30,660 bases of DNA from positions 634,738 through 665,397 of the forward strand of contig BFEA01000124.1 in assembly GCA_003427395.1 (NCBI GenBank), written 5' to 3'. Positions 1 through 10,971 of the stretch are shown piece after piece. Every line of letters begins with the position of its first letter. Positions within the stretch are counted from its first letter, which is position 1. The notes beneath the pieces were generated by a model. That model was not told the DNA's origin and made no database searches. It saw only the letters and a list, made by a program, of their open reading frames with translations. The translations under genes were made by a program, and so were the position numbers. The DNA is from Chara braunii (Eukaryota > Streptophyta > Charophyceae > Charales > Characeae).

Positions 1-267
1 TTCCTGCTCACTCGTGGCAGTTTTCCTGCCCGCTCTGCGTGGGTGGTGAGTACCACGCGTGCCGGGAATCAAGACGGGGGACCCTTCTGTGTTGGGCGAG
101 TCGGTCGCGTTGCCACGATGGTATTCCTGCTCACTCGTGGCAGTTTTCCTGCCCGCTCTGCGTGGGTGGTGANGGGACCCTTCTGTGTTGGGCGAGTCGG
201 TCGCGTTGCCACGATGGTATTCCTGCTCACTCGTGGCAGTTTTCCTGCCCGCTCTGCGTGGGTGGTG
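1..267. repeat. Tandem duplication, three partial units
   Basis: The same 49-base block starts at 1, 124 and 220. Each of the first two is followed by a shared segment running from the GGGACCCTTCTG motif to GCCACGATGGTA. Unit 1 is 123 bases and unit 2 is 96 bases, because unit 2 lacks about 26 bases where a single ambiguous base lies (173). The third unit is cut off near 267. Open frames run through it but look like shadows of the repeat. The N sits exactly at the unit junction, so copy number may be an assembly artefact. Confidence 0.85.
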
Positions 268-820
268 ATTACCACGCTTACCACGCGTGTCCAGTCGTTG
301 TAGTTCCTGGAGTAATATCCAATCTTTCCTATCAATGCCCTCGTGCCAAGCTGTGTGCTGCGCGCCAGAGTCTTCGTCATTCCACTGTTGGTGCCCGCTG
401 GGTTTTGCGCGCCGTGGTCTATGCCTTTCCAAAGCTGGTGCCCGACGTGACATGTGCTGCGTTTCCTGTTGCGCGTCAAGATCTCCGCCTTTTCAATGCT
501 GTTGCACGCTGTGTTTCCGGTTGCTGGTGCCCCGACTCGACATTTGCTACGCTTTCCATTGTCGATCGATCTCCGACTTGGACAGACTCTTTCCCGTGTA
601 TTGCGCCTTTGGCATGGATTGGGCCTGATGACAGGATTGCTGCCCAGATTCCACGGTCGTGTGTTATCCTCTCTCAGATGTTTCCTGTTCCCCTCCATCC
701 AGTGTAGGGTTGTGTTTCTCGCTGTTGTGTCGGGATGGTTGTCTGCTCCATTTCATTGACCTCAGATTTTCGCCTTTTGATAGTGGTCCGCTGTTTTGTT
801 GTCACAGACACGTCTCGTGC
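268..820 (+). other. Leader-like sequence with no recognised gene
   Basis: About 550 bases rich in T, G and C upstream of the DUF7869-type reading frame. The frame of that gene is open from 659, but it has no ATG before 821, so this stretch is more likely untranslated leader or promoter than protein. I see no convincing TATA box, RNA gene or transposon terminus. Confidence 0.4.
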
Positions 821-3734
821 ATGGCTTGTGGTGTGCATGCTATGCCACGGCAGGCTTGCAGCACAACCTTGGAAAGCATGGACTGTGTGGCGTCTAATAC
901 AATGCTCAATGAGGATTTTCCTCCACCGCACCTGCCAATGTGTTCACAAGATGTTCGAAGTGGTCACGATCATGTCGATAATGCTCCGGAATCTCCTGCT
1001 CGTAAGAGGTCACGAAATATTGCGTGTGCGGACACTACATGTGAAAGTGCGTATCCCGTCCTTCGTTACCCGGTTCGAACCTGTGATGCAGAGAGTGCTC
1101 AAGGTCAGGAGGGTAAGGCCTCCTCTATTGACAACGACGCATCCGATGTAGATCGTGTTGTATGGGTGCCGAGGAGTTCACTTCGAGAGTTCGAGTACAC
1201 AGGTCTTCTGTTTGGTGAGGGTGATGAAGGTGGTTCAGATTCAAGTGCTTCGGTGTCGTCTAGTGCTGATAGTTATCCAGATAAAACCGATCTTCCGCAA
1301 ACGTACGCTGACCGGAACAGTGACCACTGTTGTCGAAATGACGATCAGAATTGTGACGTGATCTCTGATTTCGATGACATTTTTCCAAAACGTCTGTCCT
1401 TAGAGAAGCGTCCTTATACTTTTCGTCTCAGAATGTCACGGTTAAAGAAGATTCTGCAATCACTTCATAGAAAACTCACAAAAAAAACATTGGCGAGTGT
1501 GCATGGGCAGGTTTGCTGTAAGCGAGAGTGTTGCGCTCAAATGACCCTGGACGACATCAAAGTTGTCGTGAGCGCATACTACTCTAAGAACCAGCAGAGT
1601 AGGGATGCGTGGTGGGTTGAAACGTTGAAGAGGTTCACCTTCATAGAAGATGAAAAGGAGATTGTTCAACCTATTGTGGGGAGACGAAAGGTGTGTATTA
1701 CTGCTTGGTGTTTCACACTGGGTGTATGTAGGAATACATTTCTCAAAAAAAGGATGACTTTGTCAAACGGCTACAATATGCCGGAGCATGGCACTATTGG
1801 ACTCAGACGCACATCAGCAACATATGCGACGATGTACGGGAAACTAAGCTTCTTTGTGCGAGACAACGGAGATTCCATGCCCAATGACATGAAGACCAAA
1901 GAGGGGGAATCAAGATTGGTGTTGAGATTGCCTGCTTGCTATAACAAGGTTTATATTTATAAGTTGCTAAAGTCGCAATTCGACAACATGGGTGTTCCTT
2001 GTGTTTCTCTCCAAGTTTTTTACAACATGTGGAGGACGCAGTTCTGGCATGTGAAATTCCATGACATTTATCAAAACTTTGCGAAATGCGAGAAATGTGT
2101 TGAATACAAAGAATCTATAAATTCCGCAAAGTTCGTACGTGTGCGTGAGTACTTTGTTTCGTTATGCGAGAAACACTCGGACTTGCAGCTCCAACATCGT
2201 GCTGCGTATGAGGTGTGGAAGGATGAGTCGAAGAGACCGGGTTCCAACAGTTTGTGCATCATCATTGACGGCATGGACCAAAGCAAGACCAGCATTCCAC
2301 ACTTTGGCGGAGATAACAAATCGAAGGCGTTTGCAAATATTCCGATGTTGAAAACGAATCTAACAGCTATTATTACACACGGCCGCTCACCATCGGTCCA
2401 TGTTCACACATGGTACCCTTGCTATCCTCATGATTCTAATGCTGTAGTGTCATCCATTATGAAAGTTTTCCGTGACATCCAGGCGACGAGCGACTTGCCT
2501 CCTAAACTGAGGATACAAGCTGACAACTGTTGGAGAGAAAACAAAAACAGATACGTTTTGACACTCACTACATCTTTGGTGAAATTTGGTTTCTTCAAAG
2601 AAATCGAATTCGGTTTTATGTTAGTGGGACACACACATACGGACGTTGATGCCACTTTCAGTCATTTCTCTAGCAAACTGAAAATGCACGATGCATATAC
2701 CATGCTCGACCTCTTCAAGCTCGTTGCCAGTTCTAAAAAAGAAAGTCCATCGTGCACATTCATGGATGAAATTGCTGATTGGCGAGCTGCTGTTAAGCTT
2801 TTCCTGGTCACGAGACAGACCGGCGTACTCGTCCACATGCATTTAGGTTTTATATGCAGGATGACAATCCTGTGTTCCAGTGGAAAGAGTATTGCACTTC
2901 TCCTGAATGGTCTGCTTCAGTATATTGCTTTAAACGAGATGAAAACAAAGCATATGCTGGACCTGAATGGCCATTCATGCCATCACCTGTTCCGTCGTCA
3001 GCTTCTCTGCCTACTAAAGATAGAAATTCGGATTTCGAATCGGGAATTGAAGGTGTGGAGACGTTTGTTGGGTGGTTGGAGAACAAGCGGCACGAGTGGT
3101 TGGGAATGAAAGATGAGGTTAGCTTCTCAAAGGAGAGTGCTCTTTCACACTGGAAAACTTTCCTCGAGACAGTCGAGGAGCATTACGGGTCTGGGTTTGC
3201 GAAAACTTCACTCAAGGCTGGCTTCTGACCCTCACAAGACAAAATTAAGAAGGATGATCCAGATGACATTGATATTGCCTTCCTCTTGAAGAGCAATGAG
3301 AATAAGGAACCGTTGTTTGTTGGACCGGCCAATGAGCGTCCAAAGGCGGAGCTAAACCCAGTTGTGGATGTCGAAAAAGGCCAATTTGTTCTCTTGCGTC
3401 CTTCCCAAGATGATATCGATGAGGGAGTTCCTGTATGGATGGGTAGAGTCATTTCTGATGTAGACAACGATATGAAGTCGTAAACTTTCAATTATATTCT
3501 TATTTAATATTGGGTGCCACAACCTATTGCTAAACGTCTCTCTGTGCAATATTCAAACGCATGGAAGAAGACGTGGAAGAAAGACAACACAACATCACAG
3601 CAGTGGCAGCATGTAGACTGTGTTGTGTGGAGTTGGATATCAAAGACATTGCATTTAAAAAATGGAGTGCACATTCCAAAATCGGCCAGAGAAAAGGCCT
3701 TAGTATGCCTTTCACTTTCCGATAATGAAGAACG
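821..3734 (+). pseudogene. DUF7869-type protein, main exon, broken
   Basis: The start is the first ATG in a frame open from 659. An acidic, Ser-rich N-terminal part is followed by a basic Cys-containing region, a CxxC pair (C423, C426), and a core with IIDGMDQSK (D483, D486), QADN (D568, N569) and GHTHTDVD (H604, H606, D608, D610). These motifs match the family I know as DUF7869, abundant in charophytes, oomycetes and some animals. The spaced acidic motifs resemble an RNase-H-fold nuclease or transposase; that is inference. The frame shifts at the T run 2799-2802, where one T appears lost, and continues in frame 1 with family-like sequence (HAFRF, EYCTSPEW). TGA at 3226 and TAA at 3481 and 3505 then interrupt it, yet similarity continues (YWVPQP, NGVHIPK) to 3734. 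It reads as a recently inactivated gene or a mobile-element gene. Confidence 0.72.
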
Positions 3735-3856
3735 GTAGGTTTTCAATAGGTTTTGAAGAAGAGCTAATCGTTTTTTTTTACACGTATTAGTACGTTATTT
3801 AGTTGTCATTGAACTTTCATTTATATATATTTAAACTGTATTTTCATGTGTTGCAG
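3735..3856 (+). other. Probable spliceosomal intron, 122 bases
   Basis: The donor is CG/GTAGGT at 3735 and the acceptor TGTTGCAG ends at 3856, preceded by a T-rich tract. The interior is A/T-rich. Splicing joins the frame ending at 3734 (two bases of an Arg codon) to an open frame starting at 3857, phase 2, and avoids the TAG at 3736. This is a prediction from sequence only. Confidence 0.6.
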
Positions 3857-4487
3857 AATGGTTCAACCATTTGTGACGACTGGATGGCCGCCACGTAACA
3901 TGGTGTGGGGAAGAAATATATGGGATGATATGGGTCGAGTTTTCTTCACATCCGAAGTGATCTTTGAAAGTGCAGTACTCAGTGTTAGAGGTGTGGATGC
4001 CCCATCGGAAGATTGGGAACATTCTCCTCGAGAGTCACTGTATATCTGTGGTCGGAGGTGTTGTGGAACGAGAACATACCCGCGAGAAGTGCTCGCACCC
4101 TTTTCGGAATTGTATTATTCAGCAGTCAAATTCTGCTACAACAATTTCAATGTGATGACCTTATTTTGTGCAGCGGCAACTGTTCGAGGTCGGTGCAAAG
4201 TATCTTTCCTTATTTATAATGACTATTCTGCAAGTGCAAGTGTTTCCAATGCAGACAACATCGATAAACGACGACGGCAAGAATTCCGAAGGAGGATCAT
4301 GGAGCAACTATCACTCAAAACACTCATGGATGGGCTTGTGGACACGGCCATCAAATATTTGCAAAGTCTCCTGCTGCGCGAATATGAAATAATAGAAAGT
4401 TGTATAGAGTACAAGGATCCGGCGATTGACGGAGAAACTGATACCATCGTTGTAGAAGATTGGACAACTTATACAAGGACAGACTGA
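3857..4487 (+). CDS. C-terminal exon of the DUF7869-type gene
   Basis: An open frame of 210 codons follows the predicted acceptor and ends with TGA at 4485. The first half is rich in Trp, Arg and Cys (GRNIWDDMG, ICGRRCCG). The second half has a basic helix-prone segment (KRRRQEFRRR) followed by a Leu-rich helix and an acidic tail. I do not recognise a named domain. A second possible acceptor (TTTTGTGCAG, ending about 4173) would open another frame, so a further intron is possible. It belongs with the upstream exon by orientation, splice phase and lack of its own promoter. The function of this part is unknown. Confidence 0.5.
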
Positions 4488-6269
4488 AATGTTGTCTTGA
4501 TCGCATTGGTTTATCCCCTAAGTCGATCTAGTTACTAGGCTTGTTTTGCCTACTTTCGGAGTGTCATTTGTGCTTTGCATTTATTTATTTTTTTTCGCAC
4601 TCGGTCAATGGCCTTGAGACATCATCTAAGTTCGAATAGCCCAGTCGTGAATTAATATAGATTTATTTGGTTATCCGAGCTCAGCGGGATTCGAACTAAC
4701 TAAAGGTTTGTGTTTTGACAATTTATGGATGACACTGCTTTCAAATTGCTTTTAATGTTGAACTTTTGCACATGTTTTCATTTAATTGTGTTGTTGTAGT
4801 TAAGCAGGATTTTTGTACGTGTTTTTGGAGTGTCCGCTGCACTTTGCTGTCAAATATTAACAGATCTTTAAATTTTCTTCAACGGTCACATGCAAGGTTT
4901 TTCAGAATGTTCTTTCATGTAAGCCTTTAAGTTCAAGGAACATCAGATTCCGAACTGATTGAAATATTGTCAAGTTCAACTTGATCCGACACTCACTGAG
5001 TCTCACATTTTGCAATATGTGTCCATGTTGTGTAAGCTTGGTATTATAATTAATATAATAGATTGAATATGAATTCTTGGATTTTGCGATTGAATGGATA
5101 TACTCACGTTATGAAAGGTTGGGATAATATACTGTAACAATAGTTAACTCATGAAACTTGTATTGGTGCAGGTATGCAACTTTCTTTAAAAACAGAATCA
5201 TGGATAGTTGACTAATGAAACTTGTATGAATGCGGATATGCAATTTTCTTTTCAATACTTGATTATACAATATTTGTCAATAAGATGCTAAAATCCTCTG
5301 CTCTTGTTGTTAAATTTACTTTTGTTCTGGCAAATTTGTTAATTTCATTATGTTCACTTTTTATAAAACATTTCATTTTTAACGAAAACACCGTTGGCTA
5401 CATGGGTTTGATTAGAATTCATGTTTCCCTCTACTATTAGAGAAATTTTACAATAATAATTTTTTGGCCATACGTAAAGATTTGAGTATTAGTATAATCT
5501 ATTATTATTATCTTGCTTTATTTTATTTTTCGTCATTTATTATTTTTATTCATTTATTAAAAAACGTTTTACCTTTCAACGTTGTCTGTGCAGCTCCATG
5601 CGTCCATGTGCGCGTGTGTATGTGCGTGCGTGCGCGGTGGCATTAGTGAAAGCGTCTAGCTGACTCTCCCCAAAAAAAGATGGCATAGGCAACTCTTGTC
5701 CACTGGTGGGGTGTCGGGATTGCCCTTAGCGCTGAGTATGTTCACACGTGCATATCTGTGGTTCTGCCAGGCTTGCGTGTCACACTCTTGTCCCACTATG
5801 AGGGAGCCCGTCGTATTAGCAGACGGGTTGGTCCTAGTGGCGGTAGGGAGCGTCTGTGTTTTCTCTGTTGTGTTTGTGTTTATGTATGGTCTGCCAGCTA
5901 TGCTATTTTAGCTGGTGTGCTGCGTGGGCGGCCGGTTTGAAAAAAAAAAATTGTGCATCTCTTTCTTGGAAGTGTGAATACGTTTTTCTTAATTTAACCA
6001 CAAATGTACTGCGTGAGCAGTTTTTTATTGACCCATAATTCGTCTGTACCGTTTTGTAAGTACGGCAAATACGTCTGTGATATTATTGCTTGTGTTGGGT
6101 GGATTGGGGTGTGCAGTGCTGCTCTACCACCAAGTAAGGGATTTATAGACGGGTAATTTTTTTTTAAACTTTCTTCATACTGTATTATCATAATTTCTTA
6201 AAGGGGCGTTATATATATATATAAAATAATTTTTAAATTTTAATGTTAAAAATTTTATAATTTACTACC
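4488..6269. other. A/T-rich intergenic region, no gene
   Basis: About 1.8 kb with only short, low-complexity open frames. It contains a diverged tandem duplication (5141-5256), a TG/CG-rich patch near 5600-5640, a less A/T-rich patch at 5640-5940 ending in a short A run, and a TA tract near 6208. It ends at the poly(T) that is the poly(A) tail of the minus-strand LINE. Nothing else is recognised. Confidence 0.6.
5141..5256. repeat. Diverged tandem duplication, 64-base period
   Basis: Copy one starts at TAGTTAACTCATGAAACTTG (5141) and copy two at 5205 with TAGTTGACTAATGAAACTTG. Both continue through a TATGCAA-TTTCTTT stretch. Several substitutions separate them, so the duplication is old. Confidence 0.7.
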
Positions 6270-6700
6270 TTTTTTTTTTTTTTTTTTTTTTTTTTGAATC
6301 CCTGGTTGTTTTTTAATATACAAAACCGGGAAACGGGCCCGGCGTCCCTTACATATATGCAGGCGGTTCTTGATTATGAANGAGGCATCACCGGCCGAGC
6401 CCATATCAGGAAACGCAAAGTCCCTTCAAAAAGAAGTGAAGACACTGCCATGTATTCGTATTTAAACGAAGAGGAAGGCAAAAGGCTGGACAGTGCTATA
6501 TGCTGCAACCAATTCTAGATACAGAATATTGCAGTAGGCTACACTGCAAAGGACTTGGCTAAATCTACATCCAGCAGGAAATCAGAATGGATAGGACTGA
6601 GCCTAGTCCATGAAATATCCCAATGTACAAAGAGCAAAAAAGCTTTGAACTAAAAAACCTTGAACAAAAGAACATTCAGCAACAAATTCTACAGTACTTG

Positions 6701-7735
6701 TCAAACCATAAAAAAAACGGAAAAATCGATCTGTGGATGGCCTCCTTGAGGCAGTTGCACTTTGACCAAGTCAGGGAAACGAACCCAATGTTGAAGAAAA
6801 GTTCTCAGTGCCTTCATTGTGTATCCTTTTTTTTTAACTTTAAAAGACCACATAATTGATATGGTCTGTCTTATTCCGAATTTAACCTCTGCTCTTACCA
6901 TTGCCGGAGTCAGTCTTTCTCCCCTATAGACCCCTGAATTCCTGAGCGTCCAGAGTGTCCACAACACAGATCCTCGAAGGGTTTCTTCAGGGAAGATCAA
7001 CGGCCCTTTAACTTGATGTCGTCGCGTAGCTGCCCCTAAAGGAACAAAATTGTCGTCCCATCTTTCCGCCGGATCAGGTATGGGGACTGATCCCGATCTC
7101 CACCATTCCCAAAAGGGCCTTGAGAGGTCGCAGTGCAGCAACATATGCTGAAGGTCTTCAATCCTTGTTCCAGGGCATAAACTACAGAGAGCTGAGGCTT
7201 TAGCTGTGCGTCGAGCGCACCAGGAAGCTGTAGGTACTGCGAGGTGGGCTACGAGCCACAATTGACTCGCATGTTTAACCACTGGCAAATCCAGCAGTAG
7301 TCTCCAGTATGTTGAGAAGCCTCGAGCAAGTCTCGAGAGCATATCTTGTATCCAACCGGTAACCATCCATCTTTTTGCCACAGTCCAATTAATATCGATT
7401 TGTGGTCTCATGAGATTGTATCCCAGCTTTGTGGTATATTGGTGCAGGAGGACGGGTTGCTGTTTATGGGGATTTATTATCCAGCCCCAATCCCTCGGAT
7501 CCACCGGCAGATTGTATGATGGTTGTGCTAAACAGTAAGAGCGATTGCCCGTAGGGGTCTCCAAGACACACACTGGTTGCATCTCCAGTTGTTGTGGCGG
7601 GGGTAGCGAAATTTCAAGCAGCCGCATCTCCAGACCCAGCGAGCGGGGGGAGGAGGATGTAGCCCAACAAACCAGTTCACCTGTTTGTTGTCTTTGCCAC
7701 AAATGTTGTGGGTCACGATCTCCTGATCTCTTGTA
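6701..7735 (-). pseudogene. LINE ORF2, C-terminal part with zf-RVT domain
   Basis: The same frame as the RT domain, open from the TGA at 7736 to the terminal TGA at 6701. A zf-RVT-type Cys/His cluster (CSLC, then HMLLHC) lies at about 7186-7130, followed by FWEWW and a C-terminal region typical of plant LINEs (LWTLWTLRN). The role of this domain is presumed RNA binding during target-primed reverse transcription. Length and order fit a complete ORF2 tail. Confidence 0.82.
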
Positions 7736-10080
7736 TCATCCCCCAAAGCACGATGGCAGGCCAGTTCTCAGGCATTGTTGCCAGTGTTGTGGGATTGCTT
7801 GCTGCAGCGCCAGCAAATGCTGGGTCTGATGCCACAGGCCAATCAGGACCGGTGCCAAATCATCGGCCGGTTTCCAATCCCGTTGCTGTGCATCCCAGAT
7901 ATCCATTATAGTCCCTATTCCCCTTGCCATCCAGGAGTCTCCAAAAGCTCCAGGACCGAAAGAGGAGAAGGGGATGCCTTCCATTGTGAGGATTGCTGGA
8001 TTATTGAACAACAGTTGTGTAAGAATTCTGTCCGGGTCCATTGGCGGGGGCAAAAGGGAAGGAACGCAACGGCGCCAAGCGCGGGCGATACCTCCCCATA
8101 TGCCTTGTGGCACATGTCTGTGTAGATAAGCGGTGTTGAGAACCGCTAACCAAATATATCGAAGGGAACGCCAACCCCATGCCTTGAGAAAAACAACTTC
8201 CGCCATCCGTCTCCAAGGGGTAAAGGGGCTATTGAAGATAGCCCACGGAACCCATCTTGACAGCAGCACGTCTATCTGAGTAGGCGGGTCCAGAATGGCC
8301 AGGCCGCCTTCCCTTTTGGGTTGGATGACGACCTCCCAGGCTACCTTAGGGAGGTAGGGAGCCGGCGAAATTTCCTCTTTCCACAGGTAATGTGTGGCCA
8401 GATGCTTAATAAGTTGTTGCGCCGAGGTATCGAGCTGAAAGATTTCTCTTTGATACCATATTGTTGAAAAGACCGCATTATTGAGCACCAAGGATCGCCC
8501 ATAGAGACTGACGCCTTTATGGGTGGTCCAAGGGGCCAAGGCTGATCTAACCGCCGCCACAGACAAANAGGCATCAGTCATCAGTTGAGGGGCAAACGAA
8601 ATGCGGTGTCCCAGAAGTCTTTCGTGTTGAACCGGAGTGACCACCCTTATTCCCCAGTGTTCGGGGGGGTCTGTTCTAGGCGGAATAAGCAAGGACGATT
8701 TTTCTCAGTTCACCCTCGCCTGGGACACATGGCAAAATAATGATATCGTGTCTCTGAGCGCGTAGAATGCTTGATCAGATATTGGTGTAAAAGCCACGGA
8801 GTCGTCTACGAACGCCTCAGTTTTCAGACGATCTCCAGACGGAAGAAGCAGACCCGGGATTTGGGGATTTGCACGAATCATTGAGTGCATGATTTCCACA
8901 TACAGGAGATAAAGGTAGGGGGCCACCGGGCACCCTTGCCTCACCGATCTATTCAGTGCAATAGGGGCCGAAAGCTTGCCATTTATTGACAATTTGGACT
9001 CTGAGTCAGTGTGCAACGCGTGGATCACATTTCTAAATCTCTGCCCAAAGCCATATGTTGTAAGGGCTGCCTGAAGGAATTCCCAGCCAACCCTGTCATA
9101 GGCCTTCTCCAGGTCAATCAGCAGCACCGCAATTTGGTCATGTCCCTGTCTCACTATCTCTATTATTTGTTCCGCCGTCATCACATTAAAAAGTATTTGA
9201 CGGTCTTTAAGGAAAGCAGTTTGAGTTGAATGAATCAAAATCGGCAAAACAGTTTGCAGTCTGAGCGCAAGAATTTTAGAGACCAGTTTATACAACACTG
9301 GCGTAAGAGTGATCGGGAGCCAATTTCGTATGTCCGCCCGATCCCCTTCTTTGTAAATAAATGTTATTATTCATGCAAGCATATCAATTGGGGGCGAAGC
9401 CCCCAAAAAGATAGCTTGCACTGAAGTCGTTAATGCAGGTAGTAGTCGTAGTGAATTTTGTCTGAAAAATAGGAGCAGGAGCCCATCTTGACCCGGCACC
9501 TTGTGCAGCGGCAGCGAGGTAACAGCCATCCTGATGTCCTCCATCGTGGGTGGCTCTTCCAGTCGCTGCACATCTGTCTGAGTCAAGGATGTTCCCACGG
9601 TTGACCAGACGGAGTCGTGAAACCCCGTCAGCAGTTGCTGCTCTGTGTGTTGAGCCTGAGATGCCAACAGCTGCTCGTAAAACAGGGCTACATTTTGAAT
9701 GATGTCTGTTGTTGTTATTGCTGGTTGTCGGGTGTCGTCCCAAGGGTGTTTCATTGTGAGCATCTGCGAAGATGCCATTTGAAGACGATGTCCCTTGAAA
9801 AAAGCCGCATTCATCTTGTCACCTTTGGCCAACCAGGAAACCTTGTTACGGTGTGCAGCCTCCCTCAGCGCTGGCAGTCCCACCAAAACTGTGCGCTTAT
9901 GGAGTTTGTCCATTGCTCGCATAAGATCCAGCTCATTGGCCGGTTGTTGGGAGGCCCTGGCAATTATATCGGCCATTTCATGGTTGAGAGCCGTGATGTG
10001 AGAGCTCCGTGTAGCTGTCAATAATTTTTGGATGAGCTTCCCCCGACGCAGCACCGTTCTGAGTCCACCTATTGACATTC
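7736..10080 (-). pseudogene. LINE ORF2, reverse transcriptase domain
   Basis: It continues ORF2 one frame off from the endonuclease. The RT entry motif ITFIYKEGDRADIRNW leads into QTAFLKDRQI, motif A IDLEKAYDRVGW (Asp near 9115), motif B RQGCPVAP (near 8941-8918) and motif C FVDD (near 8812-8801), a variant of FADD. The thumb and connection follow (GRSLVLNN, QPKREGGLAILDP). In-frame TGA codons lie at 9371, 8705 and 7736. The one at 8705 stands where relatives have Trp in ARVNWEKS. Similarity continues across each stop, so these are lesions and not true ends. The domain copies LINE RNA into DNA at the nicked target. Confidence 0.9.
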
Positions 10081-10947
10081 CACCGGGTCTTGAAAGAGGT
10101 ATCTGGTCGAGGCCCATTTCGACCAGAACTCCATCAAGAAGTCTGCAAAGTCTGGCGACAGGACGACCCATTGAGGTAGGGAGAGGCGATCATGTGCCAT
10201 TCTTATTGTCGGGTTCTGATATATCTCCACAAGCAGCGGCAGATGATCAGAGCCGACTTGAGGCAAGACTGCACATCTGTTCAGACATGCAAGGAGGGTC
10301 TCAGACATGAAGAACATGTCTATTCTACTTCTCGGCAGATATTGTTGGTGAGTCCCCCCCGTTGCGAACCAAGTATAGGACCGATCAACNGGGTGTAATG
10401 NGCGAAAGGCATCAGTGAAATCGTTCTTTTGCAGAAATTCAACCAGGCGGATGGCATCAGCAGAGAGGGGCGCTGGTCGGATGGAATCAAGGCCCGGGAG
10501 GATCGTTGTGTTCCAATCCCCTCCTAACACCAGATGTTGAACATTCGGTAGCACCCAGGGGAGGGAACGAAACAGATCAATCCCCTGGGGGCAGTGGGCG
10601 GGGGCGTATATATTAAAAACGGCCCACTGCTCTTGTCCTACCTCAAACCTGATCCAAACCCAATGGTCGTTATGGTCCCAATAATAGTCTGTAACTCGAA
10701 AGGGGAATATTCTGGCCAACAAAATGGCCACCCCTCCCCTGGTGTCCTGAGAGGGGGCCCAAAATTGCTGGCCAGACCACCACCCCATCTGTTCCACTAT
10801 GGCCCGGACGTCCAACTTCGTTTCTTGTTGTAGAAGGATCTGAATCCCTCTGTTCCTGACCAGGGTCTTAATGTAGGATCTTTTTACCGCCACTCGTTTG
10901 GACCCCAGTCCCCGATCGTTCCAAGTTGCTATTCTTATTTTATCCAT
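10069..10947 (-). pseudogene. LINE ORF2, APE-type endonuclease domain
   Basis: The ATG at 10947 starts MDKIRIATWN. Expected catalytic motifs are present: TWNDRG (N10), QQETKL (E42), NIYAP (Y114), GGDWNT (D144, N146), SRID (D210) and GSDHLPL (D234, H235). This domain nicks target DNA to prime reverse transcription. It is open apart from two ambiguous codons (10390, 10401). The frame is lost near 10075-10085, where the reading passes to the adjacent frame that continues with the RT region. ORF2 follows ORF1 in the same frame, separated by TAG and TGA, so a reinitiation mechanism or separate translation would be needed. Confidence 0.88.
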
Positions 10948-10971
10948 CAAATTGTATGTTCATCGGTCCCA

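Noticed and set aside
3226-3510. Variant genetic code with TAA as Gln
   Set aside because: The preceding 660 codons contain no in-frame TAA or TAG, and a TGA also interrupts the frame. Decay explains it better.
4620-4700. tRNA-like B-box (AGTTCGAATCC on the minus strand) near 4685
   Set aside because: The T-arm stem does not pair and no A box lies at the right distance, so neither a tRNA nor a SINE head is supported.
5640-5950. Possible SINE: less A/T-rich 300-base stretch ending in an A run
   Set aside because: No A or B box is convincing, and no flanking duplication was seen.
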